The notes under the pieces: generated by a model
The model's database searches: none
The model's input: the letters and a program-made list of their open reading frames with translations, nothing else
What the model was told of the DNA's origin: nothing
In this document: positions 1 to 6,487 of the stretch, piece after piece
How positions within the stretch are numbered: the first letter of the stretch is position 1
Layout: each line of letters begins with the position of its first letter
Program-made: the position numbers and the translations under genes
Assembly (NCBI GenBank): GCA_017880745.1
Contig: JADGRR010000134.1
Span: 1 to 7,353, forward strand
DNA length: 7,353 nt
Direction: 5' to 3'
DNA from: Burkholderiales bacterium
GTDB lineage: Bacteria; Pseudomonadota; Gammaproteobacteria; Burkholderiales; SG8-39

Positions 1-1102
1 GTGCGAGTCCCGCTGCGAGATCGTCGAGCGGCACCACGCCCGGCTGCTCCGCCATCTCCCAGGTGGCAACGTACGCGTCCTGCTTGCAAGGTTTGCCGGC
101 GACATCCGGGGGCACGAAGCTCACTCGCGGCAGCGCGAACGCCGCGGCAACGATGCGCCCGTGCAGGCTCGTTCCGGCAAAGCCGCGGCTCCCCGCGATG
201 AGCGCGCAGATATCGAAGATGTGGGCCGATTCGAACAGGTGGACGCGGCTTTGCATGCGTGCCGCCGCTCTGCGGTAAGGGTCCAGCGCGTCGTGCCACG
301 GCGCCGTGCCCGCGCGGAAGAAAACGATCCCGCATCCCGTCGCCTGCGCGGCAGCGTCGAGCTCCCGCGCGAGTGTTCCCAGCGTCGCGTCGTCCTCGCA
401 GTCCGCACTGAACTGGACGGCGAGGTAACCATGCGGGAAAGCCGCGCACACCGCCGCCGGCTCGCCCTGCAGCCCGTGCTCCCGGATCCGGTTGCCGAAA
501 AGCTCCGCCACCAGCGCGCCGCAGTCGGGCACGAGCGCCGCCGCGATACCCTCCGCGGCAAGCGCTGCCTGCGTCACGCGTTCGCGGACGCTGATGAAGT
601 CCGCGCTGCGCATAGCCGCCATGACCTCGTCGCGCAGGCCCGCCCCGCTCGTCGCGAGCTCCACGCCGCCGACCGCGTTGTAGATCAGCCGTCCGGGGCA
701 CGCGAACATCGATTTTGCCGGCGCGTATGGCGCGCGGCGCGCCGTGCCGAGAATCCGCTGCGCCCACTGCGTGCGCCTTTCCGCCTCTCGCCCGAAGCGC
801 GCCGCTGCTGCGTTCGCGTCATTGTCGGGTAGCACCATCACCGCAGCCTCCCACGCTTCGCAGGTCAGCACCTCGCCGCCCGCAACGATGACGTTTGCCG
901 CTCGCGGGTCGTCGGCGAGCCGCGCGAGCGCCTCCACGCGGTGACCGCCCCACGCCGTGAGGTCGCGATCCGCGCTGCCCGCGAAGACCAGATCTCGTCC
1001 GGGCAGCAGTGCCGCCACGACGTGCGCGAAAAGCAGGTCGCCCAGGTTATGCCGGTCGAAGGCGCCGAAGACGACGCTGCGGGACTCTGGAGGCACGTTC
1101 AA
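1..1102 (-). CDS. Polysaccharide pyruvyl transferase family protein (3' end beyond the left edge)
   Basis: The frame is open for 367 codons and leaves the window without a stop, so the C-terminus is missing. The N-terminus has a Rossmann-like strand followed by GAFDRHNLGD (about residues 13-22), the G...N.GD motif of PF04230 proteins. The segment GTSLHGRIVAAAFALPRVSF (H314) matches the family's conserved S.LHG...A...G.P block near the C-terminus. Characterised members (CsaB, WcaK, AmsJ types) transfer ketal pyruvate from phosphoenolpyruvate to cell-wall or exopolysaccharide sugars, but many members have no known substrate. There is no signal peptide or membrane segment, which fits a cytoplasmic enzyme. 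The start is not ATG. I chose TTG at 1102 because AGGAG lies 6 bases upstream; GTG at 1096 is two codons later with a 12-base gap. The gene begins 9 bases after the kinase stop, so coupling is likely. The family call is good; the sugar acceptor is unknown. Confidence 0.8.
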   Translation of the reverse strand, partial: MNVPPESRSVVFGAFDRHNLGDLLFAHVVAALLPGRDLVFAGSADRDLTAWGGHRVEALARLADDPRAANVIVAGGEVLTCEAWEAAVMVLPDNDANAAAARFGREAERRTQWAQRILGTARRAPYAPAKSMFACPGRLIYNAVGGVELATSGAGLRDEVMAAMRSADFISVRERVTQAALAAEGIAAALVPDCGALVAELFGNRIREHGLQGEPAAVCAAFPHGYLAVQFSADCEDDATLGTLARELDAAAQATGCGIVFFRAGTAPWHDALDPYRRAAARMQSRVHLFESAHIFDICALIAGSRGFAGTSLHGRIVAAAFALPRVSFVPPDVAGKPCKQDAYVATWEMAEQPGVVPLDDLAAGLA

Positions 1103-1108
1103 CCCAGG

Positions 1109-1114
1109 CTCCTA
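1109..1114 (-). promoter_or_regulatory. Shine-Dalgarno sequence overlapping the upstream stop codon
   Basis: On the minus strand the sequence reads TAGGAG: the TAG is the stop codon of the ABC1-type kinase and AGGAG is the ribosome site for the pyruvyl transferase. The spacing is 6 bases to TTG (1102) and 12 to GTG (1096), which favours TTG. The overlap implies that translation of the second gene is tied to termination on the first. Confidence 0.6.
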
Positions 1115-2434
1115 GGCGAGCCGCGCCTCCAGCATCCGGCGCCACGGTGCCGCAGCGCGGAGCCGGGAGAGGTTCCCCAAGTGGCCCGCCACGGTCCGAT
1201 TGATGAAAATGATGTGGTGCGGGAAGCGAACGTCTTTTACCTCGCCGAACCGGCTCACGTGCATGTCGATGAGTTGGCGCAGAAGCTGGTCGTCGTAGCC
1301 GAAGCGGTAGGGGTGTTCGTCATCGAGCATCTTGAGGACGAGGTCGAGGGCGGGCGCGACCAGCTCCGCGGACACGGGCCTGCCCGAGCCCGTGCTGACA
1401 CCCATCGCCGCGAGCAGCGCCGGCACCTCGCCGTGCCGGCCGTCGAGGGCGGCGCGGACGAGCTCGCGGTAGCCCTTCACGATAGTCCGCGGCACCGACT
1501 TTACGCAGCCGTAGTCGTAGACGACGACGCGGCCGTCGGCGAGGAAGGAGAAGTTCGCGAGGTTCGGGTCCGCGTGGATGAACCGGTGCTCGAACAGGCC
1601 GCGCAGCACGAAGTCGAAGAGGACCGCGCCCCAGCGATCGCGCAGCGCCTGCGGCCGTGCGTCGTCGCACGCCTCGTCCGGCGTGTAGCCGGCTACGTAC
1701 TCCATCGTCAGCACGCGGCGGCTCGACGCTGCGTCGATGACACCGGGAATCACCACTGCGTCGCTTCCGGCCCAGAGCTCCGCCATCCGCCGCAGGTTCT
1801 CCGCCTCGTTCACGTAGTCCAGCTCCTCGCGCAGGCGGTCGCGCACCTCTCCCCACACCGGCCCGAAGTCGGCGTCGGTAAACAGCGCGAACAGCGACTT
1901 CAACAGACGCCGCAGGTTGACGAGGTCGGCCTCGATGATGCCGTCGATCCCCGGGTACTGGATCTTCACCGCCACGGGCCGACCGTCGCGGAGGAACCCC
2001 CGGTGCACCTGTCCGATCGAGGCGGCGGCGATGGCCACTGGCTCGAGCCGCTTGATCGTCTTCCGCCAGCCGGGGAGCTCCGCGTCGAGCTGGCGCTTCA
2101 CCACGTCGAACGGGATTGGCGGCGCCTGTTGCTGCAGCGAGCGCAGGACGCCGGTCACTTCGGGCGGGAGCAGCGTGTCCTGAAGGCTCAGCATCTGGCC
2201 GACCTTCATCGCCGCGCCCTTCAGCTCGCCGAGGTCGTGAACAATCCGCTCGGCGTTGCGGACCAGGTTTGCGACCTGGTGCAACTTGCGCGACGGTCCG
2301 GAGCGGACGAGGGAGAGCAGCTGCTCGACGGCCACTGACGCCCCGACGCGCCCGACGAGGCTGCCGAGCCGCAGGAGCCGCCCGAACGGTGACGTCGCCG
2401 GACCGCTTTTCACCGGCCGGTCTGCGTTTTTCAA
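1112..2434 (-). CDS. ABC1/UbiB/COQ8-family atypical protein kinase-like ATPase
   Basis: About 440 residues with the ABC1 hallmarks in order (numbered from TTG 2434): the KxGQ motif in GAAMKVGQMLSLQD (K77-Q80), the Ala-rich loop AAASIGQ that replaces the kinase glycine-rich loop (136-142), the VAVK lysine (K157), EELDYVNEAEN with the ExD motif (about 203-213), the catalytic-loop equivalent HADPNLAN (287-294), and DYG in place of DFG (D307). COQ8/UbiB proteins are ATPases that support ubiquinone biosynthesis; other ABC1 clades have unknown roles. There is no C-terminal membrane segment of the UbiB type, so this is a soluble ABC1 clade rather than ubiB itself. The start is uncertain. The frame is open upstream into the preceding reductase gene, with an ATG at 2596 (GGAG 3 bases upstream) and a GTG at 2452. 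I prefer TTG 2434 because family-like sequence (RPVKSG...RLLRLGSLVGRV) begins there and G/C at third positions falls off upstream. No good ribosome site precedes 2434. Confidence 0.88.
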   Translation of the reverse strand: MKNADRPVKSGPATSPFGRLLRLGSLVGRVGASVAVEQLLSLVRSGPSRKLHQVANLVRNAERIVHDLGELKGAAMKVGQMLSLQDTLLPPEVTGVLRSLQQQAPPIPFDVVKRQLDAELPGWRKTIKRLEPVAIAAASIGQVHRGFLRDGRPVAVKIQYPGIDGIIEADLVNLRRLLKSLFALFTDADFGPVWGEVRDRLREELDYVNEAENLRRMAELWAGSDAVVIPGVIDAASSRRVLTMEYVAGYTPDEACDDARPQALRDRWGAVLFDFVLRGLFEHRFIHADPNLANFSFLADGRVVVYDYGCVKSVPRTIVKGYRELVRAALDGRHGEVPALLAAMGVSTGSGRPVSAELVAPALDLVLKMLDDEHPYRFGYDDQLLRQLIDMHVSRFGEVKDVRFPHHIIFINRTVAGHLGNLSRLRAAAPWRRMLEARLA

Positions 2435-2543
2435 GTCGGAACTGCGAACCACCTGGGATTGCTCTACGAAGAGTTGTCCGGCATCAAACGCTGAGGCGAC
2501 GGACGGCCGCTGATGAAATTGCTGCGCAAATCCGAGCCCGGCA

Positions 2544-3353
2544 TCAAGACGTGCCGACCACGCCTCCGTCACAAGCGATAGTCTGAGCGACGACATATTC
2601 TCCGGCGCGCGAGCAGAGAAAGATGGCGAGACCGGCAATGTCCTGCGGGGTGCCGACTCGGCCGCTCGGATTGCGATTGGCGACCGCGCTCCAGTCGACG
2701 TTCTCGGTCTTTCCGCCGAAGCCCACGCCGGTGCTGAGCATCCAGGTCGGAAACGGCCCCGGCGCGATCGCGTTGAAAAGGATGTGCTCCTTCGTCAGGT
2801 GCGCCGCCATGAAGCGCGTGAGGTGGTGCACCGCCGCCTTGGAAGCCCCATAGGAGAAGGTGTCGAAGATCGCCGCCTTGAGGCCGTCAATCGAACCGAT
2901 ATTGATCACGCGTGCCGGGCGCTCGGCGCTGGCCGCCTGGCGCAGCAGCGGCAAGACTTTCTGCGTGAGAAAGAACACGCCCTTGACGTTCGTGTCCATC
3001 ACCTTGTCCCAGCCGGCCTCCGGGAATTGTTCGAGCGGCGCACCCCAGGCCGCGCCCGCATTGTTCACCAGTATGTCCAGCCGCGATTCGCGCTCCGACA
3101 GCCGCTTGGCCAGGCTTTCCACGCCCGAGAGCTGCGACAAGTCCGCCGGCAGCGCGATGCACTCTGCGCCGTAGCTTTCGGCGAGGCGCTTCGCCGTCGC
3201 CTCGCAGGCCTCGGCTTTTCTCGAGGAGATGTACACCTTGGCGCCATGCGCGAGGAAGCCCGCAGCGATCATCTCGCCGATGCCGCGCGATCCGCCCGTC
3301 ACCAGCGCGATCTTGCCTTTGATCGAAAACAAATTGTCGAATTTCTCTGTCAT
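2544..3353 (-). CDS. Short-chain dehydrogenase/reductase, RhlG/FabG-like, probably NADPH-dependent
   Basis: A classical SDR of 269 residues, the usual length. The cofactor motif TGGSRGIG is at 19-26, ADLS at 69-72, NNAG at 97-100, and the catalytic tetrad is N122, S154 (in NIGS), Y168 and K172 (YGASK), followed by an APGPFPTWM loop and a C-terminal DGG. Basic residues after beta-2 (SSRK, 43-46) favour NADPH. As recalled, the overall sequence resembles RhlG-type beta-ketoacyl reductases more than housekeeping FabG; the substrate is inferred to be a 3-oxo/3-hydroxyacyl-CoA or a related carbonyl or alcohol. The ATG at 3353 is preceded by GGGGAG with 7 bases of spacing. A TTG at 3407 overlaps the stop of the upstream dehydrogenase gene but lacks this support and would add an unusual 18-residue leader. 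The gene follows the dehydrogenase by about 50 bases and is probably co-transcribed with it. Confidence 0.9.
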   Translation of the reverse strand: MTEKFDNLFSIKGKIALVTGGSRGIGEMIAAGFLAHGAKVYISSRKAEACEATAKRLAESYGAECIALPADLSQLSGVESLAKRLSERESRLDILVNNAGAAWGAPLEQFPEAGWDKVMDTNVKGVFFLTQKVLPLLRQAASAERPARVINIGSIDGLKAAIFDTFSYGASKAAVHHLTRFMAAHLTKEHILFNAIAPGPFPTWMLSTGVGFGGKTENVDWSAVANRNPSGRVGTPQDIAGLAIFLCSRAGEYVVAQTIACDGGVVGTS

Positions 3354-3403
3354 GACCTCACTCCCCTCGATAGTATGGAAATCGCCCTGTAAATAGGCTG
3401 CGC

Positions 3404-4528
3404 TCAATACCCGCTCATCGCCGCCACGCGGTCGGCGTGAAATCCGGCGTCGCCGAGCAGCTCCTGCAGCGTGCGCGCACGCTTCATGTACAGCCCGATG
3501 TCGAATTCGTCGGTCATGCCCATGCCGCCGTGCATTTGCACGCCTTCCTGCACCGCGCGGTTGGCCGTGGTGCAGGCGTGCGCTTTTGCCTGCGCCACGA
3601 TCAGCCCCGCCTTCGCCGGGTCTTTGTCCATGGCCTGCAGCGCACCGAGCACCAGCGCGCGCGTAAGCTCGATGTCGATGTAGAGTTCGGCGGCGCGATG
3701 CTGCAGCGCCTGGAACTCGCCGATGGCGCGGTCGAACTGCCGGCGCTCCTTGAGGTAGGCCAGCGTGCGCTCGAACACGGCGTCGGCCAGCCCGAGCAGC
3801 TGCGCCGCGACCACCACGCGCCCGAGATCGAGCACTTCGTCGAGCACTGCTGTGGCAGCATCCGCCCCGCCCAGCACCGCATCCGCCTCGATGCGCACGC
3901 CATCGAAGCGCAGGCGCGCGGCGTTGTGCGTGTCGACCATCAGCGTGCGCTCGACGTGCACCCCGGCGGCGCGCGGATCGACGAGCAGCAGCGTCAGGCC
4001 GCGCTCCGCAGTGCGCGCCGCGACGATGAAGCGGTCGGCCACATGGCCGTCGAGCACGAAGGTCTTGGTACCGTCGAGGCGCAAGCCGTTGCCGTCGCGC
4101 GCCGCCTTGGCTGCGATGGCGGCCGGCCGGTGCTTGCTTGCCTCGTCGATCGCAACGGCGATCACCAGGTCGGCTGCCACGATCGCGGGCAAGAGCTGCG
4201 CCTGCTGCGCCTGTGAGCCGGCGCGCGCGAGCGTCCGCGCGGCGAGCACCGCAGTAGACAGAAATGGCGTAGGCGCGAGCGTGCGTCCGAGGGCTTCGCC
4301 GATGATGCCGGCCTCTACCGCGCCCAGGCCAAGGCCACCGTGTGCCTCGGGCACCAGGATAGCGCTATAGCCCTGCTCGGCGAATTGTCGCCACAGCGGG
4401 CGATCGAAACCAACGGCGTCGCGGCTGTCGCGCAGCTTGCGCAAATGCGCGACCGGCGCGCGCTCGGAGAGGAACGCGTTGACGCTGTCGCGCAGCATGC
4501 CCTGTTCTTCGTTCAATACGAGTGCCAT
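3404..4528 (-). CDS. Acyl-CoA dehydrogenase, small (non-catalytic type) subunit of a heteromeric pair
   Basis: 374 residues with an acyl-CoA dehydrogenase fold: N-terminal helical domain, central beta domain, and C-terminal helical domain with RRQFDRAIGEFQALQH (262-277) and QMHGGMGMTDEFDIGLYMKR (331-350). These are the FAD- and dimer-contact motifs of the family. The protein ends without the (Y/I)EG-TSEIQ segment, and the helix-G position often occupied by a catalytic Glu reads LDLGRVVVAAQ, so neither usual catalytic base is evident. This is the pattern of the non-catalytic partner in alpha2beta2 enzymes such as PimCD or the actinobacterial FadE26/FadE27 type. The ATG at 4528 has AGGGA 7 bases upstream. 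The gene starts 51 bases after the stop of the large subunit. The acyl substrate is unknown; a ring-containing, branched or dicarboxylic acyl-CoA would be consistent with the clade but is not shown. Confidence 0.88.
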   Translation of the reverse strand: MALVLNEEQGMLRDSVNAFLSERAPVAHLRKLRDSRDAVGFDRPLWRQFAEQGYSAILVPEAHGGLGLGAVEAGIIGEALGRTLAPTPFLSTAVLAARTLARAGSQAQQAQLLPAIVAADLVIAVAIDEASKHRPAAIAAKAARDGNGLRLDGTKTFVLDGHVADRFIVAARTAERGLTLLLVDPRAAGVHVERTLMVDTHNAARLRFDGVRIEADAVLGGADAATAVLDEVLDLGRVVVAAQLLGLADAVFERTLAYLKERRQFDRAIGEFQALQHRAAELYIDIELTRALVLGALQAMDKDPAKAGLIVAQAKAHACTTANRAVQEGVQMHGGMGMTDEFDIGLYMKRARTLQELLGDAGFHADRVAAMSGY

Positions 4529-4579
4529 CTGTAGTTCCCTGTTAGAGCCTTTAACGATACTGAATTTTGTTACGGATTC

Positions 4580-5761
4580 TTAGACACCGGGCAGGCCGAG
4601 GATGCGCTTGGCCACCACGTTGAGCTGGATTTCGCTGGTGCCGCCTTCGATCGAATTGCCTTTGCTGCGCAGCCAGGTGCGCGCCACGGTGCCCTCGCGC
4701 GAGCGCTCGCCTTCCCACTCCAGGCCGTCGGCGCCTGCGGCCGAGATCATCAACTCCCAGCGCCGTTTGTTCAGTTCCGCGCCGTAATACTTGAGCGCCG
4801 AGGACATGGCCGGATTGCCCTCGCCGCGGCGTGCGCGGTCGCCCGTCGCCTGCATCAGCATGCGAAACGCTGCCTCGTCGATTTCGAAGCGCGCGATCTG
4901 CGCGCGCAGCGCCGTCTCCCGCAAACGACCCGTCTCGTCCAGACCGACCGCGTCGGCGGCGAATTCCCCCAGCGGCTTGATGTTCGAGCGCTCGCCTATC
5001 CCGCCGATCATTTCGCGCTCGTGCGTGAGCAGGTATTTGGCGATGGTCCAGCCCGCGTTGAGTTCTCCCACGACATTGCGCCGCGGCACCCTGACGTTGT
5101 CGAAGAAGGTTTCGCAGAACGGCGACTTGCCCGAGATCAGCAAGATCGGACGGGTCGAAACGCCCGGGCTTTCCATGTCGAACAGCACGAAACTGATTCC
5201 GGTGTGTTTCTTGGCGACGCTGGTGCGCACCAGGCAGAAAATCCAATCGGCTTCGTCGGCATAGGAAGTCCAGATTTTCTGGCCGGTGATCAGCAGGTGG
5301 TCGCCATGCACCTCCGCCTTGGTCGCGAGCGACGCGAGATCCGATCCGGCATTGGGCTCGGAGTAGCCCTGGCACCAGCGGATTTCGCCGCGCGCGATCT
5401 TGGGCAGGTGCTCGAGCTTCTGTTCCTCGGTGCCGTGCGCGAGCAGGGCCGGCCCGAGCATCCAGATGCCGAAGCTGACCAACGGCGGGCGGCAGCCGAG
5501 CGCGCGCATTTCCGCATTCAGCACCGCGGCCTCTTCCTTGGACAGGCCGCCGCCGCCATAGACCTTGGGCCAGGCCGGCACGGTCCAGCCGCGCTCGCCC
5601 ATGATCTGCATCCAGGTACGCTGCGCTTCCGACTGGAATTTGAAGTGGCGCCCTCCCCAACAAGCGTCGTTTTCGCTGACGACCGGCTGGCGCATTTCCG
5701 CGGGACAATTTGCCTCCAGCCAGGCGCGCGCATCGCGCCGGAAGGATTCGAGGTCGGACAT
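4580..5761 (-). CDS. Acyl-CoA dehydrogenase, large (catalytic type) subunit of a heteromeric pair
   Basis: 393 residues. FAD/substrate motifs are QGYSEPNAGSDLASL (131-145) and GQKIWTSYADEADW (160-173), followed by THEREMIGG (about 246-254) and the C-terminal IEGGTSEIQ (371-379) leading to VVAKRILGLP. E372 aligns with the catalytic-base position of short- and medium-chain enzymes, and E249/E251 lie near the isovaleryl-CoA dehydrogenase/ChsE4-type position, so the active site looks complete although the base cannot be chosen from sequence alone. The enzyme would oxidise an acyl-CoA to the trans-2-enoyl-CoA and pass electrons to ETF. The resemblance is to large subunits such as PimC. The ATG at 5761 has AAGGAG 7 bases upstream. 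It is the first gene of the leftward block and faces the broken acyl-CoA synthetase across a shared promoter region, which supports a role in degrading the acyl-CoA that the synthetase once made. Confidence 0.9.
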   Translation of the reverse strand: MSDLESFRRDARAWLEANCPAEMRQPVVSENDACWGGRHFKFQSEAQRTWMQIMGERGWTVPAWPKVYGGGGLSKEEAAVLNAEMRALGCRPPLVSFGIWMLGPALLAHGTEEQKLEHLPKIARGEIRWCQGYSEPNAGSDLASLATKAEVHGDHLLITGQKIWTSYADEADWIFCLVRTSVAKKHTGISFVLFDMESPGVSTRPILLISGKSPFCETFFDNVRVPRRNVVGELNAGWTIAKYLLTHEREMIGGIGERSNIKPLGEFAADAVGLDETGRLRETALRAQIARFEIDEAAFRMLMQATGDRARRGEGNPAMSSALKYYGAELNKRRWELMISAAGADGLEWEGERSREGTVARTWLRSKGNSIEGGTSEIQLNVVAKRILGLPGV

Positions 5762-5850
5762 GTGCTTGCTCCTTGCAATGAATCGTCTAACCGCCTTGTA
5801 GGCAACAGCACGCGCGGATATCCTGCGCTGCTCGCTGACCGAAGTAGCGC

Positions 5851-5856
5851 ATTCTA
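5851..5856 (-). promoter_or_regulatory. Possible -10 element for the leftward acyl-CoA dehydrogenase operon
   Basis: The minus strand reads TAGAAT, one mismatch from TATAAT, giving a leader of roughly 80-90 bases before the ATG at 5761. A TTGAAA (5868-5873) lies upstream, but at only 11 bases spacing it cannot act as its standard -35. The site may need an activator or may be spurious. Confidence 0.2.
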
Positions 5857-5888
5857 GGCCGATTCGTTTTCAAGAGTAAGATTCCCGG

Positions 5889-5918
5889 TTGCCGATATCA
5901 TGCGCTGTCGGACTATAA
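5889..5918 (+). promoter_or_regulatory. Possible sigma-70 promoter for the synthetase remnant
   Basis: TTGCCG (5889-5894, four of six matches to TTGACA) and CTATAA (5913-5918) are separated by 18 bases. Shifting the -10 to TATAAG gives 19. Transcription would start only about 15 bases before the ATG, leaving just enough leader for the GGAGG site. Inferred from consensus only. Confidence 0.3.
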
Positions 5919-5923
5919 GAAAA

Positions 5924-5932
5924 AAAGGAGGA
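5924..5932 (+). promoter_or_regulatory. Strong Shine-Dalgarno sequence of the synthetase remnant
   Basis: AAAGGAGGA lies 7-8 bases before the ATG at 5940 and is the best ribosome site in the window. It sets the start and shows that initiation signals remain intact although the coding region is broken, suggesting a recent lesion. Confidence 0.7.
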
Positions 5933-5939
5933 CTCGACA

Positions 5940-6387
5940 ATGCTGCACCCCTCGCGCCACGCCCTTACCCAGCCGGACAAGGTCGTCTATTTGATGGCCG
6001 CTTCGGGCAAGACGCTCACCTATCGCGAGCTCGACGACGCTTCGAACCGCGGCGCGCAACTGCTGCGCTCGCTTGGCCTCAAGGCCGGCGATCACATGGC
6101 GCTGTTGTTCGAGAACTCGCTGCGCTTCTTCGAGATCTGCTGGGCCGCGCAGCGCAGCGGGATCTATTACACCGCCATCAGCACCTACCTTGTTGCCGAC
6201 GAGATCGCCTACATCGTCGGCGATTGCGGCGCGAAAGTGTTCGTCGTGTCCGATGCGCTCAAACCGCTCGCCGAGAGGCTTGCGCCCTCGCTGCCGGCGC
6301 CCACCGCGGCACGGTCGGCCGCGCACGCCGACCGGCAAGCTGCTCAAGCGCCTGCTGCGTGAACAGTATTGGACGAAAAAGACCTGA
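5940..6387 (+). pseudogene. Acyl-CoA synthetase (AMP-dependent, ANL family) with internal deletion and frameshift
   Basis: The ATG at 5940 has a strong GGAGG site 8 bases upstream and opens a convincing N-terminus of a FadD-like acyl-CoA synthetase: LTYRELDDASNRGAQLLRSLGL, then GDHMALLFENSLRFFEICWA and STYLVADEIAYIVGDCGAKV (to about residue 105). After about residue 115 (near 6285) the similarity stops. The frame then reads low-complexity Ala/Pro/Arg sequence to a TGA at 6360-6362, giving 140 residues. In a different frame, 6319-6387 encodes PRTPTGKLLKRLLREQYW..., the C-terminal A10 motif with its catalytic Lys (codon 6337-6339) and a natural family C-terminus ending at TGA 6385-6387. Family members are usually 500-550 residues, so roughly 1.1-1.2 kb encoding the SGTTG-type P-loop, the YG.TE motif and the hinge is missing. 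The peptide cannot adenylate a substrate. An assembly error is the main alternative to a real deletion. Confidence 0.85.
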
Positions 6388-6487
6388 GATCAGAACTCAT
6401 GTCGACAACATCGCAGATTTGCAACACGTTTTCCCGATGAATCGCGGGCACGCGCACGGGACGAGCGCTTGCGCGTAAGCTGTCCGG

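Larger units (their letters stand above)
5762..5939. promoter_or_regulatory. Divergent intergenic region between dehydrogenase and synthetase genes
   Basis: 178 bases of lower GC than the flanking genes, holding the start signals of both divergent transcription units. Rightward, TTGCCG (5889-5894) and CTATAA (5913-5918) are 18 bases apart, just before a strong AAAGGAGGA ribosome site (5924-5932). Leftward, a TAGAAT -10-like hexamer is at 5851-5856 with no well-spaced -35. I see no clear long inverted repeat that would mark an operator; the 8-base palindrome GGATATCC inside 5811-5830 is too short to interpret. Confidence 0.55.

Noticed and set aside
161..832. 223-codon plus-strand frame and a 146-codon minus-strand frame at 121-561
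   Set aside because: Both are alternative frames of the pyruvyl transferase gene, giving Arg/Ala-rich sequence without motifs.
941..2338. 465-codon open frame on the plus strand
   Set aside because: It lies antisense to the ABC1 kinase, whose motifs are unmistakable; the plus-strand translation is His/Arg/Val-rich with no family features and arises from high GC codon bias.
3354..3407. Longer reductase starting at TTG 3407 and overlapping the upstream stop (TTGA)
   Set aside because: ATG 3353 has GGGGAG at ideal spacing and gives the normal SDR N-terminal length; the TTG version adds an atypical leader.
3437..4216. 259-codon plus-strand frame
   Set aside because: Antisense shadow of the small acyl-CoA dehydrogenase subunit; no recognisable domain.
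4529..4579. Possible terminator or promoter in the short AT-richer gap between dehydrogenase genes
   Set aside because: Only 4-5 base complementary arms (TAAC/GTTA) can be found and no T-run follows a stable stem; a simple ribosome-site leader explains it.
4551..5708. 385-codon minus-strand frame
   Set aside because: Overlaps the large acyl-CoA dehydrogenase subunit in another frame and is Arg/Gly-rich; the dehydrogenase frame has all family motifs and a good ribosome site.
5811..5830. GGATATCC palindrome flanked by GCGC as a regulator operator
   Set aside because: The symmetric core is only 8 bases and the flanks are out of register, so it could easily occur by chance.
5021..5857. 278-codon plus-strand frame
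   Set aside because: Antisense to the large dehydrogenase subunit and its promoter region; no motifs.
5913..6347. 144-codon minus-strand frame
   Set aside because: Antisense to the synthetase remnant; no motifs or ribosome site.
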